Below, in pieces: positions 50,519 through 61,800 of a stretch of DNA of 64,000 nucleotides (position 1 is the first letter of the stretch; each line of letters begins with the position of its first letter). The stretch comes from Circinella umbellata (Eukaryota; Mucoromycota; Mucoromycetes; Mucorales; Lichtheimiaceae). Where the stretch lies: NCBI GenBank assembly GCA_025093555.1, contig JAIWNF010000020.1, positions 729,120 to 793,119 on the forward strand. Reading direction: 5' to 3'. Under the pieces are notes generated by a model. That model ran no database searches and was not told the origin of the DNA. It saw only the letters and a program-made list of their open reading frames with translations. The translations under genes and the position numbers were made by a program.

Positions 50519-51556
50519 CTGGTATGACCGTCCTTGATGTTGATTATTGGATCGACCTTGGCGACGAGGAGAAGAGCAGAAACGAGCAATATGACCAAAG
50601 CCACCACAATTATAACATTCCCGATCATTATTGTTACTACCACGAAAATTATTATTACCACGCCAATGATTATTAACACTGCGTCCTGATGAGCGCCAAT
50701 TTGATTCTTGTCTTCGTGAACGAATGGCATCCAAGTCCATAGGTGCTACACCAGAAGAACGGAGGTATTCAGGAGCGGATTGTTGATGTTGATGTTGCAC
50801 CGACAGAGGATGATGATTATTTTCGGATAAAATATTTTGACTTCGTTGTTGTGCAGCTTCGACTGCTAAGGCCAAACGCATTGCATCATCGGTTGTTAAG
50901 GGGAAACGTGTCATAACTTGAAGACGAATAGTAGGTTGTAACCCTCGTTGGAATCGATCCAGTGCTTCTTCATCCACCATTGACGGTACCGAAGACCAGG
51001 CTGCTTGAAATTGTGATACGTAGTTTGCTACAGTACTTGTTTGAACAAGGGACGCCAGACGATCACGAGCCAATTGTAAGCGATTTGGGGGGCTAAAGTT
51101 CGCCAAAAATCTTTTTTTAAATACTGACCATTCATCACAGTCTCCCATTAATTCTTGTTGTCTCCACCAAGTGTCAGCTTCATCACGCAACAAGGTTGCA
51201 GCATAATCAGACCATTTGTGCGAGCTCAAATCGGCCATCTCAAGATATCGTTCAACAGAGCGAATCCATCCAGTAGCGGCATCTAGTCCACGGTCACCAT
51301 GATACGTGTCAGGTTCACGTATACGAGCATGGAAGGTAGGTCCAGAGCTTTGTTTTTCCAACAACTTGGTCAATGCTTGCATGATAACTTTATTTTCTTC
51401 TGACATTTTTAATACTGGATCTTCAAAGGTAATTTCTTGTTTTGTTGTAAAGGTTTCTTGTTCTAAGTCTATTAGTGGATCGTTATTACTTGTGCGGTAT
51501 TCGTGAAAACTAGGTACGTTCTTGTATTTATCTGGTGAATAGACTTGTTTGGACAT
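50492..51556 (-). CDS. gag: Gag of the Gypsy element
   Basis: 354 codons from the ATG at 51556. The central helical capsid-like region has the retrotransposon gag signature (WIRSVERYLEMAD, then ADTWWRQQELM, FKKRFLANFSPP and FQRGLQPTIRLQV). A basic Asn/Arg-rich tail contains one zinc knuckle CYNCGGFGHIARFC (C-x2-C-x4-H-x4-C) that binds the genomic RNA. It forms the virus-like particle. It ends at a TAA, and the pol frame continues in the -1 register. Confidence 0.93.
   Translation of the reverse strand: MSKQVYSPDKYKNVPSFHEYRTSNNDPLIDLEQETFTTKQEITFEDPVLKMSEENKVIMQALTKLLEKQSSGPTFHARIREPDTYHGDRGLDAATGWIRSVERYLEMADLSSHKWSDYAATLLRDEADTWWRQQELMGDCDEWSVFKKRFLANFSPPNRLQLARDRLASLVQTSTVANYVSQFQAAWSSVPSMVDEEALDRFQRGLQPTIRLQVMTRFPLTTDDAMRLALAVEAAQQRSQNILSENNHHPLSVQHQHQQSAPEYLRSSGVAPMDLDAIRSRRQESNWRSSGRSVNNHWRGNNNFRGSNNNDRECYNCGGFGHIARFCSSPRRQGRSNNQHQGRSYQGKGQARQD
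50513..50519 (-). promoter_or_regulatory. Candidate -1 frameshift heptamer between gag and pol
   Basis: In the gag frame the minus strand reads CAG GGA AAA, giving the X-XXY-YYZ heptamer G GGA AAA seven codons before the gag stop. The pol frame is exactly -1 relative to gag and is open from this point onward. Slippage here would yield a Gag-Pol fusion. A downstream stem or pseudoknot was not worked out. Confidence 0.55.
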
Positions 51557-51590
51557 AAAAATATATATATATATTTATATTATTTAATTT

Positions 51591-51602
51591 CTGTCGCTAC
51601 CA
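51591..51602 (-). promoter_or_regulatory. Primer-binding site, initiator-tRNA-Met type
   Basis: Two bases inside the 5' LTR the minus strand reads TGGTAGCGACAG. TGGTAGCG is complementary to the 3' end (CGCUACCA) of fungal initiator tRNA-Met, so reverse transcription is probably primed by it. Confidence 0.65.
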
Positions 51603-51604
51603 AT

Positions 51605-51952
51605 TGTCGTAATATATTTTGGCGGATAACACCGTAGCCAATTAGAAATAGAATAGAACAAAAGATAATAAATAAATAAAGTATAAGTTGAAAGATGATG
51701 TTTTTATTATATGAAATGTGAAGGAGTATTTATATATTTTCTAAACTACTTATAAGATATATGATAAACTAATAATGATAATATACGTGTTCGTGACTGA
51801 AGGTTGACTACGTGTTCGAATAATTATTATGATGATGTGACAGTGATATAGATTAACTACGTGGCAATATAAAAATAAAATACGTTTACAAAAGAAGTAT
51901 CACAAATGGATAAAAAAGGAAAATAGAGTTACTGCTATTTATGGCTACGACA
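51605..51952 (-). repeat. 5' LTR of the Gypsy element
   Basis: 348 bp, identical by eye to 46673-47020. It should hold the promoter; transcription runs toward lower coordinates. Confidence 0.93.
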
Positions 51953-53252
51953 ATGACGATAAAAAAAATTCTATATAAAAAAGTGCAAAACAACCGCGTA
52001 ACTCGCACGACGAAGCATGTAGCGCAGGAGAAAATACCCGGCAGTGACCAAAGATTCGAACCCGGGTCCCCCAGATGGGGGTACGAATCTTAAGCCAGAG
52101 GTCCGTGTCTCTTTCTTTTCTTTATTTTGAAAAAAACAGGATTTGACCCCAGTTCAACTTTAACCCAGGAATTCGGGTCGCCGCCGGGTAAATACTTTTG
52201 CCTAACGTATTTACCCACTGTTCTAGTATTTATCATCCCCTATATCTTTTCATCCGTTGTTTTCCCTATCCATTGTATTGACCAATATTCGGTTTTATTT
52301 ATTTTTGAGTTTCATTATTTCTTAATATTAGCATGATAATGATCAAGCCGTTTTGCATAATATTATTATTTAATAATATTATCGTTTCATATTCTTATTT
52401 CTATTTTGTTTAAACATAAATACCATCCAAAATAATAATAATAAAATAGAAATTAACCATCGAATTATCAATTAGTCAACTTGTTTCTTATTTTACTTCC
52501 TCACCTTTTTTATAATCATCTCCCTTGTGGCATAGTTTATTGTGTTTCATCTACCGAAGAATCCTGGTTATTATTATTAACGGTAAGGTGCGGCGATTAG
52601 TCATATAAACTTACAGCGGACATCTTATAATTGAAAATTAGCATGTATCCTACTACTTGGGCGGCAATTACAATATTTAAGATTTGTATTTTGAAAGCTT
52701 GAAAGTGCGAGGCTACATGTAGAATTAGTTTCATATGAAAAAGAATAATAATAATACTTTCCAATTAGAAAATACAAATGCTCTTTTTCTTACAATTTTA
52801 ATATTTTAATACCACACGACAACAAAAATAATATAACGTCAATTTCATAGTAACAAACATATAAAACAGGCATCTGAATTCTAAATAAAATAATATACTT
52901 TTTGCGTCAGTATGAGAAATATTAATAAAGATGCATTTTTTGTTAAATAATGAGTAACCATTTGTCAAGAGAAAAACCAAGTACTTTTCTTAATCTTTAT
53001 ATACAATATACGCTAAAGTCCTAAAGCCATACCAGCCATCATCCACGATTTTGATTTCTTCTACTGTGTTCTCTGCTGGGATGTCTGGATGTATAGTTCT
53101 ATACAAATTTGAAATATAGTTATACCGTGTATATTATCAGTTAATTGTCAATAGGTATATATATATATATATCTTGAATAGTTATTTATGTACTTTTGTT
53201 CCTTGTTTCCTTCAGATGGATCGTCATCCGCACTTTTTTCATTGTTTTTGAA
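51953..53252. other. Intergenic region between the retrotransposon and the MULE relic
   Basis: Contains the Pol III-like hairpin at 52040-52110. The rest is AT-rich with no supported gene. Confidence 0.45.
52040..52110 (-). other. tRNA-like relic or strong hairpin
   Basis: On the minus strand there is an A-box-like TGGCTTAAGATTCG and, about 30 bases later, a B-box-like GGGTTCGAATC, as in type 2 Pol III promoters. The stretch is GC-rich against its surroundings. It also forms a nested hairpin: AAGATTCG (52051-52058) pairs with CGAATCTT (52084-52091), and CCCCC (52068-52072) pairs with GGGGG (52077-52081). The acceptor arm and a proper anticodon arm could not be paired, so it is not a working tRNA as I can fold it. 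It could be a decayed tRNA or a SINE head. Confidence 0.35.
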
Positions 53253-53640
53253 TCATTTGTTACAATGGGGAACCAAAGGCTCGTTTAAGGGGGATAATTG
53301 CTTCTTATTTTCTTTCAATTGCTTCGCTTCTTTTTCTAACTTTTCCCAACTTGATGGAATTCTCGAACCAATCGCTTTTTTTGGTGGACGTCCTTTAGTT
53401 TTTACTGACTTGGGTAAAGCAAGGTTTTCAATAGGAACAGACAAAAATTTCTTCAATGCAGAATCAATGGCTTCAATTAAGTCTTGACACTATTGATTAT
53501 TTTGACATGAGATGTACGCTGAAGTGATTTTTTTCTTCATTTCTTGATACACCCCTTGTAAAGAGTCTGAAAATCATCATCAGTTTTGATTTCGATCTTA
53601 TCTTCGGTAGCGGTTTTACCATGCGTCTCCTTTGAAGTGT
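53253..53640 (-). pseudogene. C-terminal relic of a MULE-type transposase
   Basis: The minus-strand frame contains VKTKGRPPKKAIGSRIPSSW followed by a Lys-rich helix. A basic TKGRP(x)KK tail after a helical domain is what I associate with the C-terminus of Mucorales mutator-like transposases. Upstream (53460-53640) the trace continues in shifted frames with stops. No core or terminal repeats were found. Confidence 0.4.
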
Positions 53641-54989
53641 TGTCTAATTATAATATATTAATAAAATCATACATAAAACCATATTACATTGTTTATCTAT
53701 CCTCATTTTTTTTCAACAGCCATACATAAATATCAAATATTTGTAATAAATATAATATTCTTTATCTGTTGGTGGAACTAACCACCATCTCTTATTGTAC
53801 AACTTTGGATACAAGGCGTAACAGCATATGAATAATGATGCTAATATTGCTGCGGAAACTAGCAATAATTGTAATTGTAATTATAATTATAGCTGTAATG
53901 CATATGAATTATGCTGTTAATATTGTTGTGCACCTTGACAATACTGATTATTATATGTTATAATATATAACAAGCAGAAATCAATGCGTATTACAAGAAG
54001 CATGAAAAATAAATTATGAACGTTTCTTTTTAAAATTTAAAAAATTGTCAAAAAGGGAAAGGTGCACCAAGTAATTTTACTATACATTTATGTACGGAAG
54101 GAATTATACAATAGTTATAGTGTAAAAATATAGTAACAATGAAATTAATCATCTTAAAAATTTTATTTAAAATTTATCATGGAAATAACAACTATGTGAT
54201 ATTGAAAAAATTAGACGAGGTGGGCTACAAGTTACTAAATACCTGTAGCCTATGTGGTCTGACTTTTACGTTTTGTAGCCCATGTAGTAATTCTCTTATT
54301 TTTATCTACGTATGTAGAAGGGTCAGTTTTAGTTTTTTTTTTTTTTCGAATATTTTGTTGTATTTGATAACATAGAAATAAGAATAAGTTACCTGTTGAT
54401 ATTTATGTATCAAATACATTAAACAATAAAGCTCTACATACTACTTTGCTATAATATTTGTTGTATATGTAATATACAAGATATGAAGAACGCATACAAC
54501 ATACATACCAATATCAACATCAATAATAATAGTAATAATAATAATAATAGTACGTAGTAGGATTAATTATACAAGTAGTCTTGGATACCCCAAAATTATA
54601 ATGAGGAATTCTTAATTACGTATAAAAAGTACACGCTCAAAATAGATTCTGCGATATGAATTTAATCGATACATGTTAACAAAAAAAAGTTATACTTTTG
54701 TGGAAGTAATAAGTTAAGTTACTGTATTTATATTATTTTGGTATATATTACATGTATAGTATGATAGAGTACTGTAAATATAACAAAAGACAAGGGGGTT
54801 ACGTAATAACTAAAAAATATGTATAATAAAAAAAATTGTATGTGAATTAAAAACATGATTATTTTTTTAATCTATGTGATTAACAGTATAATATTAGAAA
54901 TGATTCTTTTTTTTTTTTTTGATGTTGATGTTTTCTAAATAATCTACGTATGGAAGATTTCCCTCAAGATAAAAATGAAAAAAAAAACG
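53641..54989. other. Intergenic AT-rich region
   Basis: No supported gene. Contains an (AAT)n tract at about 54522-54550 and several palindromic TATAATATATAA-type sequences. It includes the 3' flank of the transporter gene. Confidence 0.5.
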
Positions 54990-57263
54990 TTAAGCAGCTT
55001 TTTCAATTTTCTTTTCTCGAGAAGAAATAGATGATGGTTCAGTATCAGTCATTATTTCACTCGTTTCAAGCTTTTCCGTTTGTTGGATAGTGGCTAATGG
55101 ATCATTGGGATCAATACCCTTATCACGTAACTCCTTTTCAGCATTCCAAACAAGTAATGAACGAGTGCTGAAAATGACGTCTAATTCTTCTAATGTCTTG
55201 CCCATGGTTTCAGGATAGAGTGCCCAGACAATAGGAATAGCAAGGAAATTTAGAGCAGCAAACAAAATGAATGTAGCCCATCCAATACCTTTTAACATGG
55301 GTGGCGTAATTTCCATGACAACAGCATTACCAATAGACCATCCTACAACACTCCATGCACCACCACGTGCTCGCACACGGAGAGGATAGATTTCAACCTG
55401 TAAAAAAATGGATTTGTAAAGCCGAATAATATTATTAGAGATAGATTATGGTATCTATAAAAAAAATATGACAAGTTGTATTTTTATTTTCTCTCGCTCT
55501 CCTTTTTCTTTGTCTCTTTTAGACTTACGGGATAAAGCCAAGGAACTGTAAGCCAGGTCATACCAAAGAATGCAGTATAAGTGAAAATAAATACGGCACT
55601 TCCAATACCATATCCCTTTTGAAGATAAGAAAAAGAAATAAGAGAGTTAATTTTATTACAGCCATTGATACAAAAAAATACACTTCCCTTCCATATTTTA
55701 TATATCTGACAACTCTACATACTGTTGGATTCTGTGCCATGATATCAGGTTTTGTTAATACTGCCACCATAATTAATGCAATTCCTTGACCGATAGCTCC
55801 ATAAAATAATGAAAATCTACGACCCCATCGATCCAATGTAAACACTGCCATTAAGGTAGCAATCATATAACTAACATTATTACAACCGGACAAAAGTTGG
55901 GATGTACGTTCTGAAAAACCAGATTGGGCAAAAGTTTCAGGTGCGTAGACAGTAATCTATTAAATAAAATTTCTTCCCATTAATAAACTTTTTTTTTTGA
56001 TGTGTGCGGCTTCCCCTCTTTTTTTTGTCGGTGATTTGAGTTACAGTTGCATTGGGTTAATTAAGCAAAAAAAAAAAAAAGAACTTACAACACCGATACC
56101 CGTGAGTTCTTGAATAATTTGTAACCAAATGGATAAATGAACACGGCGAGGAATATTAGATTCGTCGTATTTGAATAACATATCCCAATAGTTAGGCTCC
56201 CCTCCTTGTTTTTCTTCAAGTAATAATGTTTCCTTAATTTCTTCATATTCTCGAACGACATCAGGATGGTTTACATCACCGTTGCCACGTAAAGCTCCAA
56301 GAATATGTAAAGCTTCTTCTGTACGACCTTTTTTCACAAGCCAACGAGGAGATTCAGGGAAAATGTTGATGAACAGACAGAGAACAAGTAAAGGAACCAT
56401 TTGAAAACCAATAGGAAATCGCCATCGGAAACCTCCTTCATAAGTATTTAAACCAAAAGCAATCCAATACTGTTGTCAAAAAAGAAGGAAAAAAATATAA
56501 AAACGGGTTAAGAAATTGAACCTTTTTGTTGGACGCGTAAAATGTAGAATAATGAATTATTCTTACTTACCGCAATAACAACACCGAAAATATTAAGTGT
56601 AAATTCCATTGCAATAAACATACCACGTGAAGTATGATGTGATGTTTCAGCACTCCATACTGGTACAATAGCATTTCTATTATATATTGTTCATAATCAT
56701 TAACTCATTGGGACTATTTTATTATCAGATGAATAGTAATATTCAAGTAAAAAACTATAAATAAGTGATGAAATAACTTACAAATGACCTGTACCAATAC
56801 CAGTAATAATACGAGAGCAGATCATCCAAGGAACATTTTGAGCAGCAGTTTGAAGAGCAGCACCGAATAAAGCAAAAATACAACCGACAACAACACACTT
56901 GATACGACCAATCTTGTCACCAACATAACCACCCATCAAGGCACCTATTAATGTACCAGCATAGTATACGGCCACAATACCACCCAGGAGAGCTTCATTA
57001 TCCCATAAACCCATAATATTCTTGTAATCTCGTGAAATATTGACACCACTCATTACGCCCTGATCATACTATGTCGATATATAATTTTTGTTTGGCAAAA
57101 TAAAAATGAGATTCGGTTTTTATTGTAGTACGTAGTTTATATAATAATAATAATGAGTCTAACTTACACCAAAAAAGAAAATGGATAGACCAGCGGCACA
57201 GTTGATGGCAATCACCAAACTATTCCCTGTCAAATAATTTGCTACTTGCAATGACCTTAGCAT
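54990..57263 (-). CDS. MFS sugar transporter (sugar porter family)
   Basis: Seven exons: 57263-57168, 57068-56782, 56676-56571, 56469-56089, 55956-55723, 55615-55529, 55397-54990; 532 residues with all phases consistent. Twelve membrane segments are expected for this family. Signatures in order: FFFGYDQGVMSGVN in helix 1, GDKIGRIK after helix 2, SRIITGIGTGHL, PESPRWLVKKGR before the central loop, QELTGIGV in helix 7, LDRWGRR after helix 8, PLRVRARGGA, and PETMGKTLEELD after helix 12. These define plasma-membrane hexose or related sugar importers with proton coupling; the exact sugar cannot be told. The first exon was fixed by the only ATG that gives MLRSLQVANYLTGNS in phase. A (TG)n tract lies upstream of the start. 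Confidence 0.92.
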
Positions 57264-57332
57264 GTGAAAAATAAATATATATAATAACTAATTTGAGAAA
57301 ACAAATAAAAGAAGAAAAAGAGAAACACACAG

Positions 57333-57352
57333 CACACACACACACACACACA
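57333..57352. repeat. (CA)n microsatellite in the transporter 5' flank
   Basis: About ten CA units starting 70 bases upstream of the transporter ATG, so the transcript side carries (TG)n. Likely 5' UTR or promoter. Confidence 0.85.
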
Positions 57353-57452
57353 AAAAATCGGTTTATATATAAGTTACACATGATCTGCGAAAAGATACTC
57401 AACAAAGTTCTAAATTCATTGATCGTGGGTATTTTGTTCTGCATCTAAGTGT

Positions 57453-60400
57453 ATCTATTTGTTGTCATACGTACAAAAACTTTTTTCCATTGCATATAAA
57501 ATAAAGTTCTAATTTCTATATGCTTCGATGCTTTCGTCATTACCATCACTTTTCTTTTTTGAAACTCTTTGATTTTATTGAAATGAACGTAATATTAAAA
57601 TAATGAAAATAATATTAGTAACGAAAATTAATTATACATATTATGTGGGGTAATATTACCTCCACTCAATCTTTCATGTTTTCTAACGAAGAGGAATGTT
57701 ACACATGGTTTTTTTTGGGTGATATGCAGAAAAAAAAATAATCCTTAAAGTCCATTATTGGTTGATTTTGACCAATAGGGGAAAATTATTTTAAGAATGT
57801 CAAATTCCAGTCAAAAGGACTTTACCATAAAGAGTCCCATTTTATTAAATTAAAGTTGGAAGAGGAAATTCTTTTTAGTTCTATAACCTTATTCTTGGAA
57901 AATTGTTTCCAATATACGTAGAAAATTATAATGATGTATTTTCGTATATTTAAATATATAAGTATTATTTGACTGTTATTACATGATTATAGAGAGAGAG
58001 ATAGGCTTGATGGTACTTGTACAAATTGGTTATATCCCTGAATTATCATCAGAGCATTCGATTGGTTTACTTTTTGTGTTATTTCATATATCTGTATATG
58101 GAAAAATAAAAAAATAATACGTAGTTATCTAATTTAGCTACTATGGTGAATGAATTGATCTTATCGTTAGTGTAATAGTCTTATTGTCAATTATACATCC
58201 AAGGTCAAAACACGTAAAGCAAAAAAAGTTAATGTTAATGGTATAAATATATCAATATTTTAGCTACAACATCTTTTCTTCAATTACAGTTGGAGGAAAC
58301 CACGTTTAACTAACAACAACTTTAACTACAATCTTTTATTCGTAACGTTTTCCCCCCGATTTACATACATTGTACCCTCACCATCCTCACTATTGAAGCG
58401 TTCAATGTGTGATTGAAGTACTTCGTATAAAGATATAAAATAAAGAAGAAATAATACACTATGTAGTTGTATTTGAATAATAAATTGTATAATATATGAT
58501 AGTAATATGGGTTGTGGGAGTTCTTATATTCATAAATATTACGTCTGAATCCACAAAAGAGAAATCTTATAATGAGTTTAAGAGACTTCATGCTCAAAGG
58601 AAACTATTATTAGGTCAATTTAATTGTTAAAATACTTAAAGATTTTGAAGGTAAAGATAGACCTGAAGAAAAGATTTATTAAATTATTTTGGGGCTATTT
58701 ATACTGTTTTCAATGACGGAAAAGTGTCATTGCTTCGTCGTAAAAGCGCCGAAGCTTCGTCATAAAAATGTCATTGCTTCGACACAAATGTGTCGGAGCG
58801 TGATATAATCATATCACGTGACAATAATAATAATAGGGATTGCTAGAAAAATAGAATACTGTTCTGAAGAGCAAAATAAAATGTGGACTGCCGAAACAAT
58901 TGCGAAAATTACAAGTGCTCCTACTGGAAGTATATTAATTGAGTTATTGAAAAGATATACAAAGCTTTTCCGTTTACAAGAAAGATGATAACGTAACCCT
59001 ACATGAGGAAGAAAGAAGCCCCCCATCCACTGACATCGATAATAACTATAGCCAGCGTTTCTCATTATTGCGACACAAGCAAGTAAAAAACCTTCCTTGC
59101 TTAAATGGTGTAGTTTTTGAAGGTTAGGACTTTATTTCATTTCTGTAGATGGTTTATTACTAACAAACCAGTAAAGATATAGCACTTGGAGGACGACTGT
59201 TTGTATCAAAACAGATACATACGTATACATTTATATACTTTTTGCTGCTAAAAAAAGCTATGATAGACTACTATGCTATATTCTTTTTTTTTTATAAAAG
59301 CCAATGATTCATTGCAGCTCTTAGCATGCTCATGTTAATTTCTCGCTGGAACTATAAAAAAGACTTATAATCAATTTATAGTCAAACAAGTAAAATTGTT
59401 TTCTATATACTGCTGGTAATGATATTCCACATATACCACGTACTATCCTATAGCTAACTAATCCATACGTATATATAAAGTAATTCAACTTATAATTTGT
59501 TTTGCTATTTTTTCTTTGTTAGGCCTAATCGAGATTCACGTCTTTCTTATGTAAATTGTGGCCAACCAAAAAATAAACGTTATAATTAGTTATTATTATT
59601 AGTTATATGTAAGCATAAAATAGATAGGTTATGTATGAATAAAAATAGAAGTCTAACTCGAGCAACTACATTAGTCGGATCTCGACTAGTCACGTGCTCC
59701 TTCAATACGTTCACTTAATTTGTCTTTACTAGAAGCGAAGTTTCTTGTCTAGTAGAACAGATGTGTTTTTTGGTATTACTATTATCATCAATAAAGTATA
59801 TACATAAATTCTTTTGGATAATCGACTCTATCTTATTGGACGTTCTCGAGTATGTTGTCATCGATACGAGGATGGTTTCCATCCCTCATAATCATGTTAG
59901 CTCAAAATCCTTGATCAGTATACTAGATATATGTCCCATCCAATAATACACTCAATCCCTTCTGAACAAATGCTTCGTAATATATATCTATATTCTCTCG
60001 TTAATATTATAAGTAGTACCATATATTTGAGGCTGTACAATTTATCTCAAGAAAATACTCGTGTATATCAAAGTATTATATATTGTTGGGTAATATTCAT
60101 TTTTATTCGACAGAATATAGTGTTCTACTGATAAAAGAATATGTATCATAGATCTAGCATTATTATCTCATCCGAACGTTTAGATGCAAATGGATATATT
60201 TTCATCCAACCCGACTATCCAATGATCCAATAGATTCAAAGTTGTAATGTGCATTTTTTTTTTCAACGAGGCTACTTATAAAACATAAACATATTACATA
60301 AAAAAAAGTATGCCGCGTTCATAATGTATTTACAGGCAGCAAGTCAATAAAGGTGCTTAATATTATTCTATTCGACTCAAAAGATTCATCAAACTTTCTA

Positions 60401-60944
60401 GATCTATACTTTTCAAATGATCTAATCCCAAAGATGCCGAAATGTTATTACTCGTTCCAGTTCATTATATCTTTTATACCATATTATTCCTAGCATTATT
60501 TATGCTACAACATTTCCTATATTATTTCATAACAATAATGATATTTTGACCGTTCCCGTAATAAATAATAGCAAAAACCATTGTTCAAAAAAAAAACCAA
60601 TCCATATAATAATTTATTACGATTACCGTAATGATATGTATAACATAGTTAACAGCCCCAATAACCTCTCTATTCCATATATCCAAATATCCATTATCCA
60701 AATCCAAGTATACGAAGCGTAATATCAATCCATATCCAGAACACCTTTTCCAATCAATATTGTTTCCAGTGTTTTTGGCACAAGTTATATAATCTACCGG
60801 TAGAAAAATAAAATAAGATACCAATATCAACAGCAAACAAAAACATAGTAGTGTTATAACTTGGAGGAAGAGGTGCGTGTGTATAAAGAAAGAGTGATAG
60901 CATTTATCAATTGTCATGCATAATATCAGGTTGGATGGAATTGA
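57453..60944. other. Gene-poor AT-rich region
   Basis: No gene can be supported. The hairpin-rich stretch at 58710-58830 is listed separately. On the plus strand near 58879-58990 a short protein-like frame (MWTAETIAKITSAPTGS) ends quickly and may be an element fragment. A minus-strand hydrophobic ORF at 60585-60917 follows the small spliced gene at 60945-61235. Confidence 0.4.
58710..58830. repeat. GC-richer cluster of nested repeats and palindromes
   Basis: GTCATTGCTTCG occurs twice (58726 and 58770). GACACAAATGTGTC (58780-58793) and GTGATATAATCATATCAC (58799-58817) are palindromic, and GCGCCGAAGCTTCG adds another. It may be the end of an LTR or other element; the partner end was not found. 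Confidence 0.6.
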
Positions 60945-61235
60945 TTATCTTAAGATGACGATCTTTAACACGGAAGGATTGTTGGTTATAAAATTGAGCA
61001 GAACCCGTTGTATTGTATTCAATATGGTCCATGGGTAAATAAAGCCAATTGTTGTATCAGATGGATTCGTTGCCATACCCAATTTACAATCGTCAGTAGA
61101 AAAAAGATGTAATGTTGCAATTGTTAAGTGGCAGTAAGTTATCACAGTTATCGTATATGTCTATATGTTCGTGTGAAAGAAGGTATGAAGAGTACATTAA
61201 TAATATAAAAGACTTACCAAAGGCAATAAATCCAT
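60945..61235 (-). CDS. Possible small spliced gene of unknown function
   Basis: Exon 61235-61218 (MDLLPL) with a GTAAGT donor joins in phase to exon 61160-60945 after a TATAG acceptor, giving 77 residues. The joined N-terminus (LPLTYTITVITYCHLTIATL) is hydrophobic and could be a signal peptide or anchor; DDCKLGMATNPSDTTIG follows. A second ORF with a strong membrane helix (60585-60917) lies just downstream in another frame and might be a further exon. No family recognised. Confidence 0.3.
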
Positions 61236-61800
61236 CTCTAATCATTTATTTTCTATCCAAAAAAAAAAGAACGTAGTTGTGGGAAATGGAGCATATATTT
61301 TTTTCATAATACAAAGTTTAAAGTTCTGTCTTAAGTGAACGTTGTTTTTCGTGTGCAGCTATATTTATGACGTAGCAATGTAATCGTTTAGTATCAAGTG
61401 ATCTTTCGAAGTACATTATTCGGATCGGTGGTTCAAGTAGAAGTATAAGTCTTTCGGATGTATATGAAGATAAATAAGAATAAAGAGGAACGCAAACAGA
61501 AAAGAATTTCTCCTTGTATATATGTTCGGCTTTTTAATACATAGTAGCTATAATTATGGCGGGATAACATGAGTGAGGCGTGAGCTTCCAATAAAAAAGG
61601 TTTTGACGATTTGTGTTTGCCAATGAAATACACTTTGACTACGTGTGTAACAATTGAGAAAATAGGTACAGCGGTACTTTTGCTGGTGGCCTTTATAACT
61701 AGCAACTACTCTGGCTTTAAATTACACATTGAGTTGCTGCATGATAATAAACGTTTCATCTTTGTCAAAAGACCCCTATTACTATATAATATAACTCAAT

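Larger units (their letters stand above)
46673..51952 (-). mobile_element. Ty3/Gypsy LTR retrotransposon, near-intact
   Basis: A 5.28-kb element read on the minus strand. The LTRs at each end are 348 bp, begin TGTCGTA and end TACGACA, and look identical base for base. The order PBS - gag - pol (protease, reverse transcriptase, RNase H, integrase) - polypurine tract is complete. The domain order RT-RH-IN places it in Metaviridae (Ty3/Gypsy). No chromodomain follows the integrase. Both ORFs are open. The flanking bases (TTTTT on the left, ATGAC on the right) do not form a target-site duplication. Confidence 0.95.

Noticed and set aside
57220..57444. 74-codon minus-strand ORF at the transporter start
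   Set aside because: A different frame from the transporter exon 1 and made largely of the (TG)n tract (VCVCVCAVC).
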